From the NCBI RefSeq assembly GCF_034039665.1, contig NZ_CP120131.1, positions 1,784,446 to 1,848,445 of the forward strand: a stretch of 64,000 bases of DNA. Direction: 5' to 3'. The stretch comes from Mammaliicoccus sp. Dog046. Its GTDB lineage: Bacteria > Bacillota > Bacilli > Staphylococcales > Staphylococcaceae. Of the stretch, positions 55,349 to 63,973 are shown in pieces. The first letter of the stretch is position 1, and every line of letters starts with the position of its first letter. The position numbers and the translations under genes are program-made. The notes beneath the pieces are model-generated. The model saw nothing but the letters and a program-made list of their open reading frames with translations, did no database searches and was not told the DNA's origin.

Positions 55349-55388
55349 TAACCATCCTAAATTATAAAAATTTAGAGATGGTTATCTT
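55349..55388 (-). terminator. xyl operon terminator
   Basis: ATAACCATC and GATGGTTAT arms with an inner CTAAAT/ATTTAG stem. Read leftward, the stem is followed by TTTTTAATG. Confidence 0.82.
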
Positions 55389-55416
55389 TTTCAATTTGCA
55401 ATATGATTGCTACATT

Positions 55417-56763
55417 TTAATTCAATAATTTTGTTTTATTTTCTATTAATGCATGTTCAATTTGTTCTAACGTATGGCCTCGTGTTTCAAATACAAAGTA
55501 TTTCACAAACAATGCTGCAATCACACAAAAGATACCAAATATGCTAAATAAGACAATATCTCCTAAAGATGCTTCTAATGCTGGAAAACTTACTGATACT
55601 GTCCAGTTAGCTACCCAGTTTACTAAAGAAGCAATCCCTACTGCTAGTCCTCTAATTTTAAGTGGGAATACTTCTCCAATCATGATCCACATCACTGGCC
55701 CCCATGTTGCACAGAAACTTGAAATGTATGTAGCTATAAATACAAATGTCCAAATATGAAATCCTTCTTTACCCGCTTCAAAATGAAATGCCAATGCTAA
55801 AGCAAAGAATGAAACGCCCATCGCAATTGCGCCTACCATTAATACGGTTCTACGTTTAAATCTATCCATAAATATTGTCGCTACAACTGTCACAATCACA
55901 TAGAATACACCTAATAAAATTTGAGTCTTAATTGCGGTCGCTGCGTCCGTTCCGCCACTCATTAAAATACGTGGTGCGTAATAAAACACAGTATTACATC
56001 CCATCCATTGTTGCAAAATCGCTAATCCAAATGCAACAACTAATGCAGGTCTTATCCATTTTGAAAATACATCTCTAAATGTACCTGTCGCTTGAGCATT
56101 TTGTTCTTGTATATCATTAATTTCTTTATCAGCTTCTTCTTTAGTTAACACATTATTTAATATGTCTAACGCTTGGCTTATTTTACCGTTCTTCACCAAA
56201 TACCTAGGGGATTCCGGTAATAATACTGCTCCTATAAATAAAATTAAAGCCGGAACAGCTGCAAATCCAAGCATTAAACGCCAGCCAATTGCTGAATCTT
56301 GCCACACAAAATTGGCGATATATGCAATTAACATACCTGTCATAATCATTAATTGGTTTAATGCTGTTAATCGTCCTCTATCTTTTGCTGGTGCAAGTTC
56401 TGCTAAATACATTGGCACTAAAGCACTTGCTCCCCCAACTGCGATACCTAAAAATAATCGAGAAATATTTAAGACAACAACATCAGGTGCTAATCCACAA
56501 CCAATTGCACCTATAAAGAAGATAAATGCTGTAACCATCATCATCTTCTTGCGTCCATATTTATCTGCTAGTGGCGAAATTAATACCGCACCAATTACTG
56601 CACCGATTAATACGCAACTTACTACAAATCCAATTTGAGATTCATTTAACTTTAATTCTTCTTGAATAAATATTTGGGCTCCTGCTATGACACCCGTATC
56701 ATACCCAAATAATAACCCTCCTAAAGCACCAAAGAAAAATATCATTGATTTTGATAATTTCAT
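55417..56763 (-). CDS. Sugar:proton symporter (MFS sugar porter), probable xylose transporter
   Basis: 448 residues with 12 membrane helices. Sugar-porter signatures are GGLLFGYDTGVIAGA, DKYGRKKMMM, YLAELAPAKDRGRLTALNQL, PESPRYLVKNGK and, near the end, FETRGHTLEQIEHAL. It lies 13 bases downstream of xylB in the same direction, so xylose is the likely substrate (XylE/XylT/AraE type), although arabinose or another pentose cannot be excluded from sequence. Confidence 0.88.
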   Translation of the reverse strand: MKLSKSMIFFFGALGGLLFGYDTGVIAGAQIFIQEELKLNESQIGFVVSCVLIGAVIGAVLISPLADKYGRKKMMMVTAFIFFIGAIGCGLAPDVVVLNISRLFLGIAVGGASALVPMYLAELAPAKDRGRLTALNQLMIMTGMLIAYIANFVWQDSAIGWRLMLGFAAVPALILFIGAVLLPESPRYLVKNGKISQALDILNNVLTKEEADKEINDIQEQNAQATGTFRDVFSKWIRPALVVAFGLAILQQWMGCNTVFYYAPRILMSGGTDAATAIKTQILLGVFYVIVTVVATIFMDRFKRRTVLMVGAIAMGVSFFALALAFHFEAGKEGFHIWTFVFIATYISSFCATWGPVMWIMIGEVFPLKIRGLAVGIASLVNWVANWTVSVSFPALEASLGDIVLFSIFGIFCVIAALFVKYFVFETRGHTLEQIEHALIENKTKLLN

Positions 56764-56776
56764 CTTTATCCCTCAT

Positions 56777-58279
56777 TTACTCGTATTTTATTATTGTTTG
56801 TAATGAATGACTCATATTTTTTGTCTGTGCATAAGCTGTTTTCCAAATTGAATAGACACGTTCATAATGTTCAACTGCTTTTTGATTAGGTGTAAATACT
56901 GCTGATTTATAATTCACCCATTCTTCAATCGCTTCATCTGCTGATACAAACCATCCTTGTCCAATCGCTGCAATCATACATGCACCTAACCCTGGACCTT
57001 GTTCTACTTCTAGTCGGATAATATTTTTATTGAAGATATCTGCTTGAATTTGCATCCAATCTGGATTTTTTGATCCTCCACCTACAGAAATCAAACGATC
57101 TATATGATCATCATTTAATTGGTTATAGATAACTTGGCTATCTTTCAAACTAAACGTGATTCCTTCTAATACCGCACGTGAAAAGTGTTTTAATTCATGA
57201 TGTGTATCGATACCGATGAAACTACCACGTATTTGACTATCATAATGTGGAGAGCGTTCACCTACGATATAAGGTGTAAAGAGCAATCCTTCTGATCCAG
57301 GATTCACAGTATATATTTCATTTAATAATGCTGAAAAATCTTGCCCTTTCGCAAAAGTGTTTTTAAACCAATTCAATGAATTACCTGCCGCTAAAGTAAC
57401 ACCCATAGAATAATATTGATTCGGAATGACGTGATTAAAGAAATGTAATTGTCCTTTATAGTTTTTTACTTCTGGTTCAATTGCACTAAAGACGCCACTC
57501 GTACCAATAGACACAAGTCCAGTATCACTTGATAAACCAGCCCCAAGTGCAGCACATGCATTATCCGCACCACCAGCATAAACGTTCACATCGTTTGTTA
57601 AATTGAAACGTTCTTTAATATCTTCACGAACTTGACCCACTAATGCGAATGATTCTAGTAATTTAGGCAATTGATCGTTATCAATATCAAAGTGACTCGC
57701 CATTTCTTCAGACCACGTATTTGTCTCTCCATCTAATAAAAGTGTGCCTGCAGCATCACTAAATTCAGTGTAATAAACACCTGTAAACCAATGACCAAGA
57801 AAATCTTTAGGCATCATGATTTTTTTAACTTTGCTCCAAGTTTCTGGTTCATTTTTTTGTAACCACAGAATTTTAGGTAAAGTAAATCCTTCAAGCACTC
57901 TATTCTTCGTAATTTTAAATAAACGTTCACCTAGTTTATCTTCAATGACTTTACATTCATCAGTCGTACGAACATCATTCCATAATATTGCAGGATAGAC
58001 AGGACGATGATCTTCTCCTAATACGACAAGTGAGTGCATTTGTCCTGAAAAGCTAATTGCTTCTAACTTTGAGCCAAAGTCTTTCACATCAATTGTTAAT
58101 TGCGTTAATACTTTTTCACAAGCAAGTATCCAACAATCTGGATGCTGCTCTGCATATCCAACACTTGGCGTGTCTAAAGGATATTCACTACTACTTTCAG
58201 CAACAACTTCTCCGCTTCTGTTCATCAAAATACCTTTCAAACTACTTGTTCCTAAATCTATGCCTAATACGTAACTCAT
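56777..58279 (-). CDS. xylB: Xylulokinase
   Basis: 500 residues, FGGY kinase family. N-terminal GIDLGTSSLKGILMN (phosphate-binding loop), SFSGQMHSLVVLG, catalytic Asp in YAGGADNACAALGAG (near residue 238), and C-terminal LISVGGGSKNPDWMQIQADI. It phosphorylates D-xylulose to xylulose 5-phosphate, the step after xylose isomerase. AGGTG lies 6 bases before the ATG. A hairpin separates it from xylA. Confidence 0.95.
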   Translation of the reverse strand: MSYVLGIDLGTSSLKGILMNRSGEVVAESSSEYPLDTPSVGYAEQHPDCWILACEKVLTQLTIDVKDFGSKLEAISFSGQMHSLVVLGEDHRPVYPAILWNDVRTTDECKVIEDKLGERLFKITKNRVLEGFTLPKILWLQKNEPETWSKVKKIMMPKDFLGHWFTGVYYTEFSDAAGTLLLDGETNTWSEEMASHFDIDNDQLPKLLESFALVGQVREDIKERFNLTNDVNVYAGGADNACAALGAGLSSDTGLVSIGTSGVFSAIEPEVKNYKGQLHFFNHVIPNQYYSMGVTLAAGNSLNWFKNTFAKGQDFSALLNEIYTVNPGSEGLLFTPYIVGERSPHYDSQIRGSFIGIDTHHELKHFSRAVLEGITFSLKDSQVIYNQLNDDHIDRLISVGGGSKNPDWMQIQADIFNKNIIRLEVEQGPGLGACMIAAIGQGWFVSADEAIEEWVNYKSAVFTPNQKAVEHYERVYSIWKTAYAQTKNMSHSLQTIIKYE

Positions 58280-58297
58280 ATTTTCACCTCTAAAAAA

Positions 58298-58340
58298 ATC
58301 TAACTATCCAAATATCATTAGATAGTTAGATATATTTTTT
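58298..58340 (-). terminator. Intercistronic hairpin between xylA and xylB
   Basis: Perfect 11-bp arms ATCTAACTATC (58298-58308) and GATAGTTAGAT (58321-58331), with T's on the downstream side read leftward. It could partly end transcripts or stabilise the xylA message, so that xylA exceeds xylB. Confidence 0.65.
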
Positions 58341-58342
58341 GC

Positions 58343-59650
58343 TTAAACTAAGTAGTCATTAAATTTAGATTTAACTAATTCAATATGACTAGATTTAAGC
58401 TCTACATCATCTAAACTGAATGCATGTTCAGTCAATGAATCAAAGTCCTCTTTATCTTCTACGATACGCGCACCTATACCTGTTTTAAATGATGCATATC
58501 GTTCTGCAATCAAGTCTTCAAAGAAACGATCATTCATTAAGCGCTCTACAGATTTTAAAGCACGGGCATAAGTATCCATACCTGCAATATGTGCAAGAAC
58601 TAAATCTTCCATCTCAAATGATGAACGACGTACTTTAGAATCAAAGTTAATTCCTCCTGGTTCTAATCCACCATTACGAACTACTTCTAACATTGCTAAA
58701 GTTGCAGCGTGAATGTCTGTAGGGAATTCATCTGTATCCCATCCTAATAACAAATCACCTTGGTTAGCATCGATTGAGCCAAGTGCATCATAGTTTCTTG
58801 CAACATTTAGTTCGTGTTCAAATGTATGCCCAGCTAACGTTGCATGGTTAGCTTCTAAATTCAATTTAAAATCATCTTCTAAATCATATTGCTTTATAAA
58901 TGCAATTGTAGTCGCAGCATCAAAATCATATTGATGTTTTGAAGGTTCTTTCGGTTTAGGCTCTAATAAAAATTGAGGCTTATGACCAATTTTCTCAGCA
59001 TATTTAACTGCCATTTTGAAAAATCGAGCAATGTTATCTTGTTCAAGTTTCATATCTGTATTCAGTAATGTTTCGTAACCTTCACGGCCACCCCAGAATA
59101 CATAGTTTTTTCCACCTAATTTTTTAGAAAGATCTAAACCTTTTTTCACTTGTGCCGCTGCAAAAGCAAATATATCTGCATTATTCGTAGAAGCTGCTCC
59201 GTTGTTATATCGAGGATGTGTAAACATATTCGCTGTATTCCATAATAATTGAATACCTGTTTCATCCATTTTCTCTTTAATTAAGTCTGTAATAACATCC
59301 AAATTATCATAGAATTCTTGAAGTGAATTACCTTCAGGCGCAATATCTACATCATGAAAACAAAAATATTTAATACCCACTTTGTCCATAAATTCAAAGA
59401 ATGCTTCAACACGATTTTTAGCTGTTTGCATCGGATCTTCATCAAACCAATTACGCGTATTAACTGCACTACCAAATGGATCAGACCCATCTTGTGTCAT
59501 TGTATGCCAATATGCAGCAGCAAAACGTAAATGTTCTTTCATCGGTTTACCCAATACCTCTTCTTCAGTATTGTAATGTCTAAAAGCTAACGGATTGTCC
59601 GTATTAACACCTTCATATTTAATTTTTTCTATGTTTTCAAAATAAGCCAT
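58343..59650 (-). CDS. xylA: Xylose isomerase
   Basis: 435 residues, class II xylose isomerase. Active-site regions are [14 protein letters not shown] (catalytic His), [29 protein letters not shown] (metal Glu and catalytic Lys), [13 protein letters not shown] and [18 protein letters not shown]. It converts D-xylose to D-xylulose. Length matches the longer class II enzymes (about 440). GGAGG lies 8 bases before the ATG. First gene of xylA-xylB-transporter, divergent from the AraC-type regulator. Confidence 0.97.
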   Translation of the reverse strand: MAYFENIEKIKYEGVNTDNPLAFRHYNTEEEVLGKPMKEHLRFAAAYWHTMTQDGSDPFGSAVNTRNWFDEDPMQTAKNRVEAFFEFMDKVGIKYFCFHDVDIAPEGNSLQEFYDNLDVITDLIKEKMDETGIQLLWNTANMFTHPRYNNGAASTNNADIFAFAAAQVKKGLDLSKKLGGKNYVFWGGREGYETLLNTDMKLEQDNIARFFKMAVKYAEKIGHKPQFLLEPKPKEPSKHQYDFDAATTIAFIKQYDLEDDFKLNLEANHATLAGHTFEHELNVARNYDALGSIDANQGDLLLGWDTDEFPTDIHAATLAMLEVVRNGGLEPGGINFDSKVRRSSFEMEDLVLAHIAGMDTYARALKSVERLMNDRFFEDLIAERYASFKTGIGARIVEDKEDFDSLTEHAFSLDDVELKSSHIELVKSKFNDYLV

Positions 59651-59680
59651 AGTTCATTCCTCCAAATATTATTATTTTTA

Positions 59681-59709
59681 TTGTTTATATAAATGATTAA
59701 GTCTATATT
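59681..59709 (+). promoter_or_regulatory. Candidate promoter of the AraC-type gene
   Basis: TTGTTT (59681-59686) and TATATT (59704-59709) are 17 bases apart, giving a leader of only about 16 bases. The opposite-strand xylA promoter must also lie in this 81-base spacer but shows no good boxes, as expected of an activator-dependent promoter. Confidence 0.45.
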
Positions 59710-59710
59710 T

Positions 59711-59733
59711 ATTGATAAGAGGTGATTATCAAT
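59711..59733 (+). promoter_or_regulatory. Inverted repeat enclosing the ribosome site of the AraC-type gene
   Basis: Perfect 8-bp arms ATTGATAA (59711-59718) and TTATCAAT (59726-59733) flank GAGGTGA. The loop is the ribosome site, and the right arm contains the first two bases of the ATG at 59732. It may be a DNA operator, an RNA hairpin limiting translation, or both. Confidence 0.6.
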
Positions 59734-60661
59734 GAAAAGTGAATACGAATTAATTGAGCATCAAAAAATAAATGACATTAAAATATTTTTGATTGAAATC
59801 AATTATAGACGCCCACATTTACATACTGATTTAGAAATCATCTATGTAGTTGATGGTTCACTTACGGTAAATTTAGAAAATCAGCAGTTAGAAGTTAAAA
59901 AAGATCAATTCATCATTTTGAATACTTGCCAACTACACGAATTCATTTCAGATAGCACTGCCCAATTACTCATATTGCAATTCAATACAAAATCCATTGA
60001 GCATGTATTCCCCGAAATAAACGAAATCCTATTTGATAACCAACCTATCAATCCAAATCAATCACAGACACTTATGGATAACTTTATTTCAATGTGCTTT
60101 TTATATTTTCAAGAAAAAGATAATTTCCATCTATCATGTTACGGTTATGCAATCTTAGCGTTGAATGAACTGTTAAACATCGTACCTTACACACAAATTT
60201 CTAATAATGAACGGGATCGTTTGCTATCAAGAAATGAACGCATCACTAGAATTAGTCAGTTTATAAATCGTCATTATCATGAAAAGATTAGCCTAAGTGA
60301 ATTAGCCGAGAATGAAAATTTAAGCACGGCCTATTTATCAAACTTTATAAAAACGCATTTTGGTTATACTTTTCAAGATTTAGTCAATTATGCACGATGT
60401 GAGAAAGCAAAATATTTACTAAGTAATACTAAAAATAATTTACTAACCATCAGCCAAACAAGCGGCTTTTCAGATGTACGATATTTAAATAAAACATTCA
60501 AAGAACTATTTGGCATGACACCACAACAATTTAGAAGCATTCAATCAGAAAATGAACTAACACCACAATCTATTGAAAGCCCTACATTAGATATACAAAA
60601 CGTATTAACTAAAGATAGAAGTTTGGAAACATTAAAGAATCATTTTTCAGTTGAAAAGTAA
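59732..60661 (+). CDS. AraC-family regulator of xylose genes
   Basis: 309 residues. An N-terminal cupin-like sensing domain (RRPHLHTDLEIIYVVDGSLT, about 25-50) is joined to a C-terminal pair of helix-turn-helix motifs (ISLSELAENENLSTAYLSNF and ISQTSGFSDVRYLNKTFKEL, then GMTPQQFR) at about 165-270, followed by a 40-residue tail. By position, divergent from xylA, it should activate the xyl operon in xylose. S. xylosus instead uses the ROK repressor XylR (from memory), so control here differs. Confidence 0.87.
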   Translation: MKSEYELIEHQKINDIKIFLIEINYRRPHLHTDLEIIYVVDGSLTVNLENQQLEVKKDQFIILNTCQLHEFISDSTAQLLILQFNTKSIEHVFPEINEILFDNQPINPNQSQTLMDNFISMCFLYFQEKDNFHLSCYGYAILALNELLNIVPYTQISNNERDRLLSRNERITRISQFINRHYHEKISLSELAENENLSTAYLSNFIKTHFGYTFQDLVNYARCEKAKYLLSNTKNNLLTISQTSGFSDVRYLNKTFKELFGMTPQQFRSIQSENELTPQSIESPTLDIQNVLTKDRSLETLKNHFSVEK

Positions 60662-60708
60662 GCGCTTACTCCATAAATAGAGAATACACTTAAATAAAAG
60701 CGCTTTCA
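60657..60708. promoter_or_regulatory. Two cre-like palindromes at the end of the AraC-type gene
   Basis: AGTAAGCGCTTACT (60657-60670), a perfect palindrome over the stop codon, and TAAAAGCGCTTTCA (60695-60708), 13 of 14 positions of the consensus TGAAAGCGCTTTCA. They lie about 25 bases apart. No gene starts soon after, so their target is unclear. Confidence 0.5.
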
Positions 60709-61203
60709 CACACTATCTTTATATTTGGAGACGACATTTTTAAGATAAAGAATAAGGCTAGGACAAAGTTGTCCTAGCCTTTTCGAATTTTAAATAAAAG
60801 ATATCGTGCGATGGTTGTCGAAACGCACGATAACTCGGCACATACCCCCAACTCTTCGTGCGATTGATACTGAATCGCACTATTTCTCAGCTCTATATAC
60901 TGCCTACCAATACACTTAGGAACTAAAAAAGGACAGTTAGGAACTATATAACATCATATAATCATTTTATATTATAATTTTTAAGTAATAAAAATATACT
61001 ATTTTAATATATAAGATGAAAAAAGTTTATTTCATTTTTTAAATAGTATCTCTAATTTTAACTGTGTGTAGAATAGCTGATGAACAAATATTAAGGCTTA
61101 ATTTGGAGATAACTCATTTAATATCAGATAATTTAGCAGTAAGATTTATACGCATTCTAAATTGAAGCGTTAAATATATAATTTTAATAAAGGTGAGGTA
61201 AAA
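60709..61203. other. Spacer with terminator and palindromes
   Basis: A terminator at 60752-60785 (AAGGCTAGGACAA with TTGTCCTAGCCTT, then TTTT) ends the AraC-type transcript. Two small ATCGTGCG palindromes follow (60802-60832, 60858-60880). From 60885 to 61203 it is AT-rich and holds the promoter of the next gene, but I see no convincing boxes and no ORF. Confidence 0.6.
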
Positions 61204-61851
61204 ATGAACAATGAAGAAATAAGCTCTAAAGAGTGGGAAGAATTTGAGAAGTACAAAAATAAAAAGAAATCTAACAAAAATAAATGGATTTGGGGTTGTA
61301 GTGGTTGCTTAGTTGTATTCATCATTTTAGCAATTATTTTTGGAGGTTGTGTTGCTTTAATTAGTGATAGCAATTCTAAATCTAGCCTTTCATCAAAGGT
61401 AAACAAGTATAAAACATATAAAGTTGGCGATTCTGCTAAAAATGGCGATTTAGAGGTCACTGTAAATTCAGTAGAAGTAGCAGACCAAGTGGGTCCTTCT
61501 TTAGCACCTACAAAAGCGAAAAACTCATTTGTAATTGCTGATATAACAATAAAAAATAACGGAACTAAAAGTCTTACTGTCGATGAAAATATGTTCAATA
61601 TTAAATCAGGAGATAAGGTAGCGGACACTGATACCATGGGTTCACTTAGCGCAAGTCAAGGTGAAGGTGAAGGTTATTCAACAGATAAATCATTCTTATA
61701 TCAAAAAATAAACCCAGACAGCACTATGGACGGAAAAATTGCATTTGATGTATCAGATAACATCGTAAATGATGATAAGAAAAAATTGATTATTAAATCA
61801 GCAATGTTTAGTACCAATAAAGTTATGTTTGATATGAACGATAACAACTAA
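61204..61851 (+). CDS. Membrane-anchored DUF4352-like protein
   Basis: 215 residues. A short charged cytoplasmic N-terminus (KEWEEFEKYKNKKKSNKNK) leads into one membrane helix with several Cys/Gly (WGCSGCLVVFIILAIIFGGC), then an extracellular beta-sandwich: YKVGDSAKNGDLEVTVNSVE, FVIADITIKNNGTKSLTV, typical of DUF4352. Function unknown; such domains occur in Gram-positive surface and lipoproteins. AGGTGAGG precedes the ATG. It heads a small cluster with the lipoprotein 33 bases downstream, probably co-transcribed. Confidence 0.72.
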   Translation: MNNEEISSKEWEEFEKYKNKKKSNKNKWIWGCSGCLVVFIILAIIFGGCVALISDSNSKSSLSSKVNKYKTYKVGDSAKNGDLEVTVNSVEVADQVGPSLAPTKAKNSFVIADITIKNNGTKSLTVDENMFNIKSGDKVADTDTMGSLSASQGEGEGYSTDKSFLYQKINPDSTMDGKIAFDVSDNIVNDDKKKLIIKSAMFSTNKVMFDMNDNN

Positions 61852-61884
61852 GAAAAAAACATATGTATATAAGGAGATTTTTAA

Positions 61885-62475
61885 ATGAAAAAGTTATTAG
61901 CAGTAACGTTAGTCGGAACTATATTATTAAGCTCATGTGGAAATATCACTAAAGATAACGATGAAAAGACACATAAAAATGAAACAAAAAGTAGTAAAAA
62001 TGAAGATGGCGATTACAATAAAGAACTAAGAAAATACTTTAGAAAAGATATACCAACATTAGATCGTATGTTTAAATATATGTCTTCTCATCCAGATGAA
62101 GCAGCCAATCCTCAAGATACGATAGATGCATATAAACAATATGCGAAGGAAATTGACGATAATCTAAAAATTCATAAAGATAATCTAAAAAACTTTAAGG
62201 CTAATGGTAAAGAAAAAATCGTGGGTGATTATTTTATTACTCTAAATGAAGTTTTCTCAACATACCTTAAAGGAATAATAAAAGACTTAGAAAAAATTCA
62301 ATCTGGTCAAGATACTAACCCTGAAGTTTATAAACACATGGGCAAGTTATCCGATAAGTTTAATGAGGGTACGAACAAAGTAGATGAAGAAAGCGAAAAA
62401 GTATCTGATTCTGAGTTGAAAAAAATCATTGGTAATGACTTATATAAAAAATACAACGATGCAATGAGTCAGTAA
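61885..62475 (+). CDS. Putative lipoprotein, copy 1
   Basis: 196 residues. A lipoprotein signal with lipobox LLSSC (MKKLLAVTLVGTILLSSCGN), then a charged linker (DNDEKTHKNETKSSKNEDGD) and a helical domain ending in KKIIGNDLYKKYND. Anchored to the outer face of the membrane. No recognised function; conserved staphylococcal lipoproteins of this size are common. AAGGAG is 8 bases before the ATG. A paralogue of the same length lies 232 bases downstream. Confidence 0.75.
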   Translation: MKKLLAVTLVGTILLSSCGNITKDNDEKTHKNETKSSKNEDGDYNKELRKYFRKDIPTLDRMFKYMSSHPDEAANPQDTIDAYKQYAKEIDDNLKIHKDNLKNFKANGKEKIVGDYFITLNEVFSTYLKGIIKDLEKIQSGQDTNPEVYKHMGKLSDKFNEGTNKVDEESEKVSDSELKKIIGNDLYKKYNDAMSQ

Positions 62476-62537
62476 ACATATGATCAAAGATCTATTCTCA
62501 TTTTCTTAATAAACATAAAATAGAGTAAAGATACTAA

Positions 62538-62576
62538 AAGCGGCTGAGACATTACATTATGTCCCAGTCACTTTTT
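62538..62576 (+). terminator. Terminator after lipoprotein 1
   Basis: AGCGGCTGAGACATTA and TATGTCCCAGTCACT arms, then TTTTTT. It is of the same imperfect type as the GACATTATATGTCCCAG hairpins elsewhere in the window. Confidence 0.75.
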
Positions 62577-62650
62577 TGACACTTTCAATAAAAAAGCTTC
62601 TATCCTTTAAATTCTGCTACTACATTTTACAGACAATCTTTTAATGTCAT

Positions 62651-62690
62651 CAGCACTATGGACGATAACATCTAAACAAATATAAATGAT
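62651..62690 (+). pseudogene. Relic of a second DUF4352 gene
   Basis: CAGCACTATGGAC (62651-62663) followed by GATAACATC repeats pieces of the DUF4352 gene (61719-61731 and a site about 35 bases later) with the intervening bases deleted. It sits directly before lipoprotein copy 2, as the intact gene sits before copy 1. This suggests that a gene pair was duplicated and one member mostly lost. Confidence 0.55.
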
Positions 62691-62707
62691 TATAAGGAGG
62701 TTATTAA

Positions 62708-63298
62708 ATGAAAAAATTATTAGCTGTCACGTTAGTCGGAACTATATTGTTAGGTGCATGTGGACCTATCACTAAAGAAAACGATGAAAAGACACATAAA
62801 AATGAAACAAAAAAGAGTAAAAATGAAGATGGTGATTACAATAAAGAACTAAGAGAATTCTTAAGCAAAGATATACCTACAACAGATCGTATGTTTAACT
62901 ATATGCTTTCTAGTTCTGATGAAACAGCTAAACCTCAAGTTGCGATAAAAAAATATAAACAATATTCGAAGGAATTTGACGATAACCTAAAAATTCATAA
63001 AAAGAATCTTAAAAATTTTAAGGCTAATAAAAACGAAAAAATAGTGGGAGATTTTTTCATTACCTTTAATGAAGCTAGCTCAACCCACCTTAAAGGATTA
63101 ATAACAGACTTAGAAAAAATTCAATCTGGTCAAGCTACTGCATATGAACTTGTAGAACACATGTCAAACTTAGATAATAAGTTTACCGAAGATGTACTCA
63201 AAGCTAATAAAAAATTTAAAAAAATACCTAATTCTGAGCTTAAAAAAATCATTGGTAATGATTTATATAAAAAATTAGATCGTACATTAAATAAGTAA
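62708..63298 (+). CDS. Putative lipoprotein, copy 2
   Basis: 196 residues, closely similar to copy 1. Same signal with lipobox LLGAC, same linker (NDEKTHKNETKKSKNEDGD), same ending KKIIGNDLYKK. The middle differs more (FLSKDIPTTDRMFNYMLSSS), suggesting divergence after duplication. Anchored to the outer membrane face; function unknown. AAGGAGG is 8 bases before the ATG. Followed by its own strong terminator. Confidence 0.75.
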   Translation: MKKLLAVTLVGTILLGACGPITKENDEKTHKNETKKSKNEDGDYNKELREFLSKDIPTTDRMFNYMLSSSDETAKPQVAIKKYKQYSKEFDDNLKIHKKNLKNFKANKNEKIVGDFFITFNEASSTHLKGLITDLEKIQSGQATAYELVEHMSNLDNKFTEDVLKANKKFKKIPNSELKKIIGNDLYKKLDRTLNK

Positions 63299-63317
63299 AC
63301 AAATAAACATAAAGTCG

Positions 63318-63357
63318 AAAAGTGTAAAGAGCATAATGCTCTTTACACTTTTTTTGA
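63318..63357 (+). terminator. Terminator after lipoprotein 2
   Basis: AAAAGTGTAAAGAGCA pairs with TGCTCTTTACACTTTT over 16 bp, then more T's. It can also act on the convergent small-protein genes. Confidence 0.9.
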
Positions 63358-63419
63358 TAATTTCAATAAATAGGATTTCTACCATTTAAAGTCTGTCTGC
63401 TACCTTTATTTCCAGGTGT

Positions 63420-63614
63420 TTAATCTAGGATTTCAATAGATTTTATTTGGCTTTCATCAAAATCATATAATGATTTTCCGTCATCCAAGTTTATTGAATC
63501 CTCTCCAGATTCGTTTTCTACTTCATCATCGAAATTTGTAACTTTTCCAATAAATTCTCGTCCGTTAATTAACGTTACCAAAACATTTTTCCCAACGTAA
63601 GTCCATAGTTTCAT
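63420..63614 (-). CDS. Small Sm-like protein, copy 1
   Basis: 64 residues beginning MKLWTYVGKNVLVTLINGRE. The pattern of five short strands (KNVLVTLINGREFIGKVTNF; SINLDDGKSLYDF; IKSIEIL) resembles an LSM/Sm-like or SH3-like barrel. Related short proteins are common in staphylococci in toxin-immunity gene clusters (from memory), so an immunity role is possible but not shown. The ATG at 63614 follows GGAG by 7 bases; the longer frame to 63668 includes repeated spacer sequence and is unlikely. Confidence 0.6.
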   Translation of the reverse strand: MKLWTYVGKNVLVTLINGREFIGKVTNFDDEVENESGEDSINLDDGKSLYDFDESQIKSIEILD

Positions 63615-63696
63615 CGCATATCTCCATCCCTTTTCTGAATAACGTGATTCCCTTAGAATAATTCCCACTCTTTATTAGATATTTTCATCTGATTGC

Positions 63697-63891
63697 TTAA
63701 TCTAAGATTTCTATATATTTAATTTCACTTTCATCGATATCATATAAAGATTTTCCAACTTCCAAAATTATTGAATCTTCACCAGTTTCGTTATCTACTG
63801 CATCATCATAATGTGTAACTATTCCATTTAATTCTTCGCCGTCTTTAAACGTTATCATTACTTTTTTACCAATATACGTCCATAATTTCAT
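63697..63891 (-). CDS. Small Sm-like protein, copy 2
   Basis: 64 residues, paralogue of copy 1 (MKLWTYIGKKVMITFKDGEE; SIILEVGKSLYDIDES; IKYIEILD). The stop codons of the copies lie exactly 277 bases apart, and the spacer upstream of each ATG (AACGTGATTCCCTTAGAAT on the plus strand) is nearly identical, so the whole gene plus leader was duplicated. Confidence 0.6.
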   Translation of the reverse strand: MKLWTYIGKKVMITFKDGEELNGIVTHYDDAVDNETGEDSIILEVGKSLYDIDESEIKYIEILD

Positions 63892-63973
63892 CGTATATCC
63901 CCTTCCCGTTTCTGAATAACGTGATTCCCTTAGAATAATTCCCACTCTTTATTAGATGTTTTCATCTGATTGC

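Noticed and set aside
61170-61637. 155-codon leftward ORF over the DUF4352 gene
   Set aside because: Antisense shadow. The forward frame has a ribosome site, membrane helix and family motifs.
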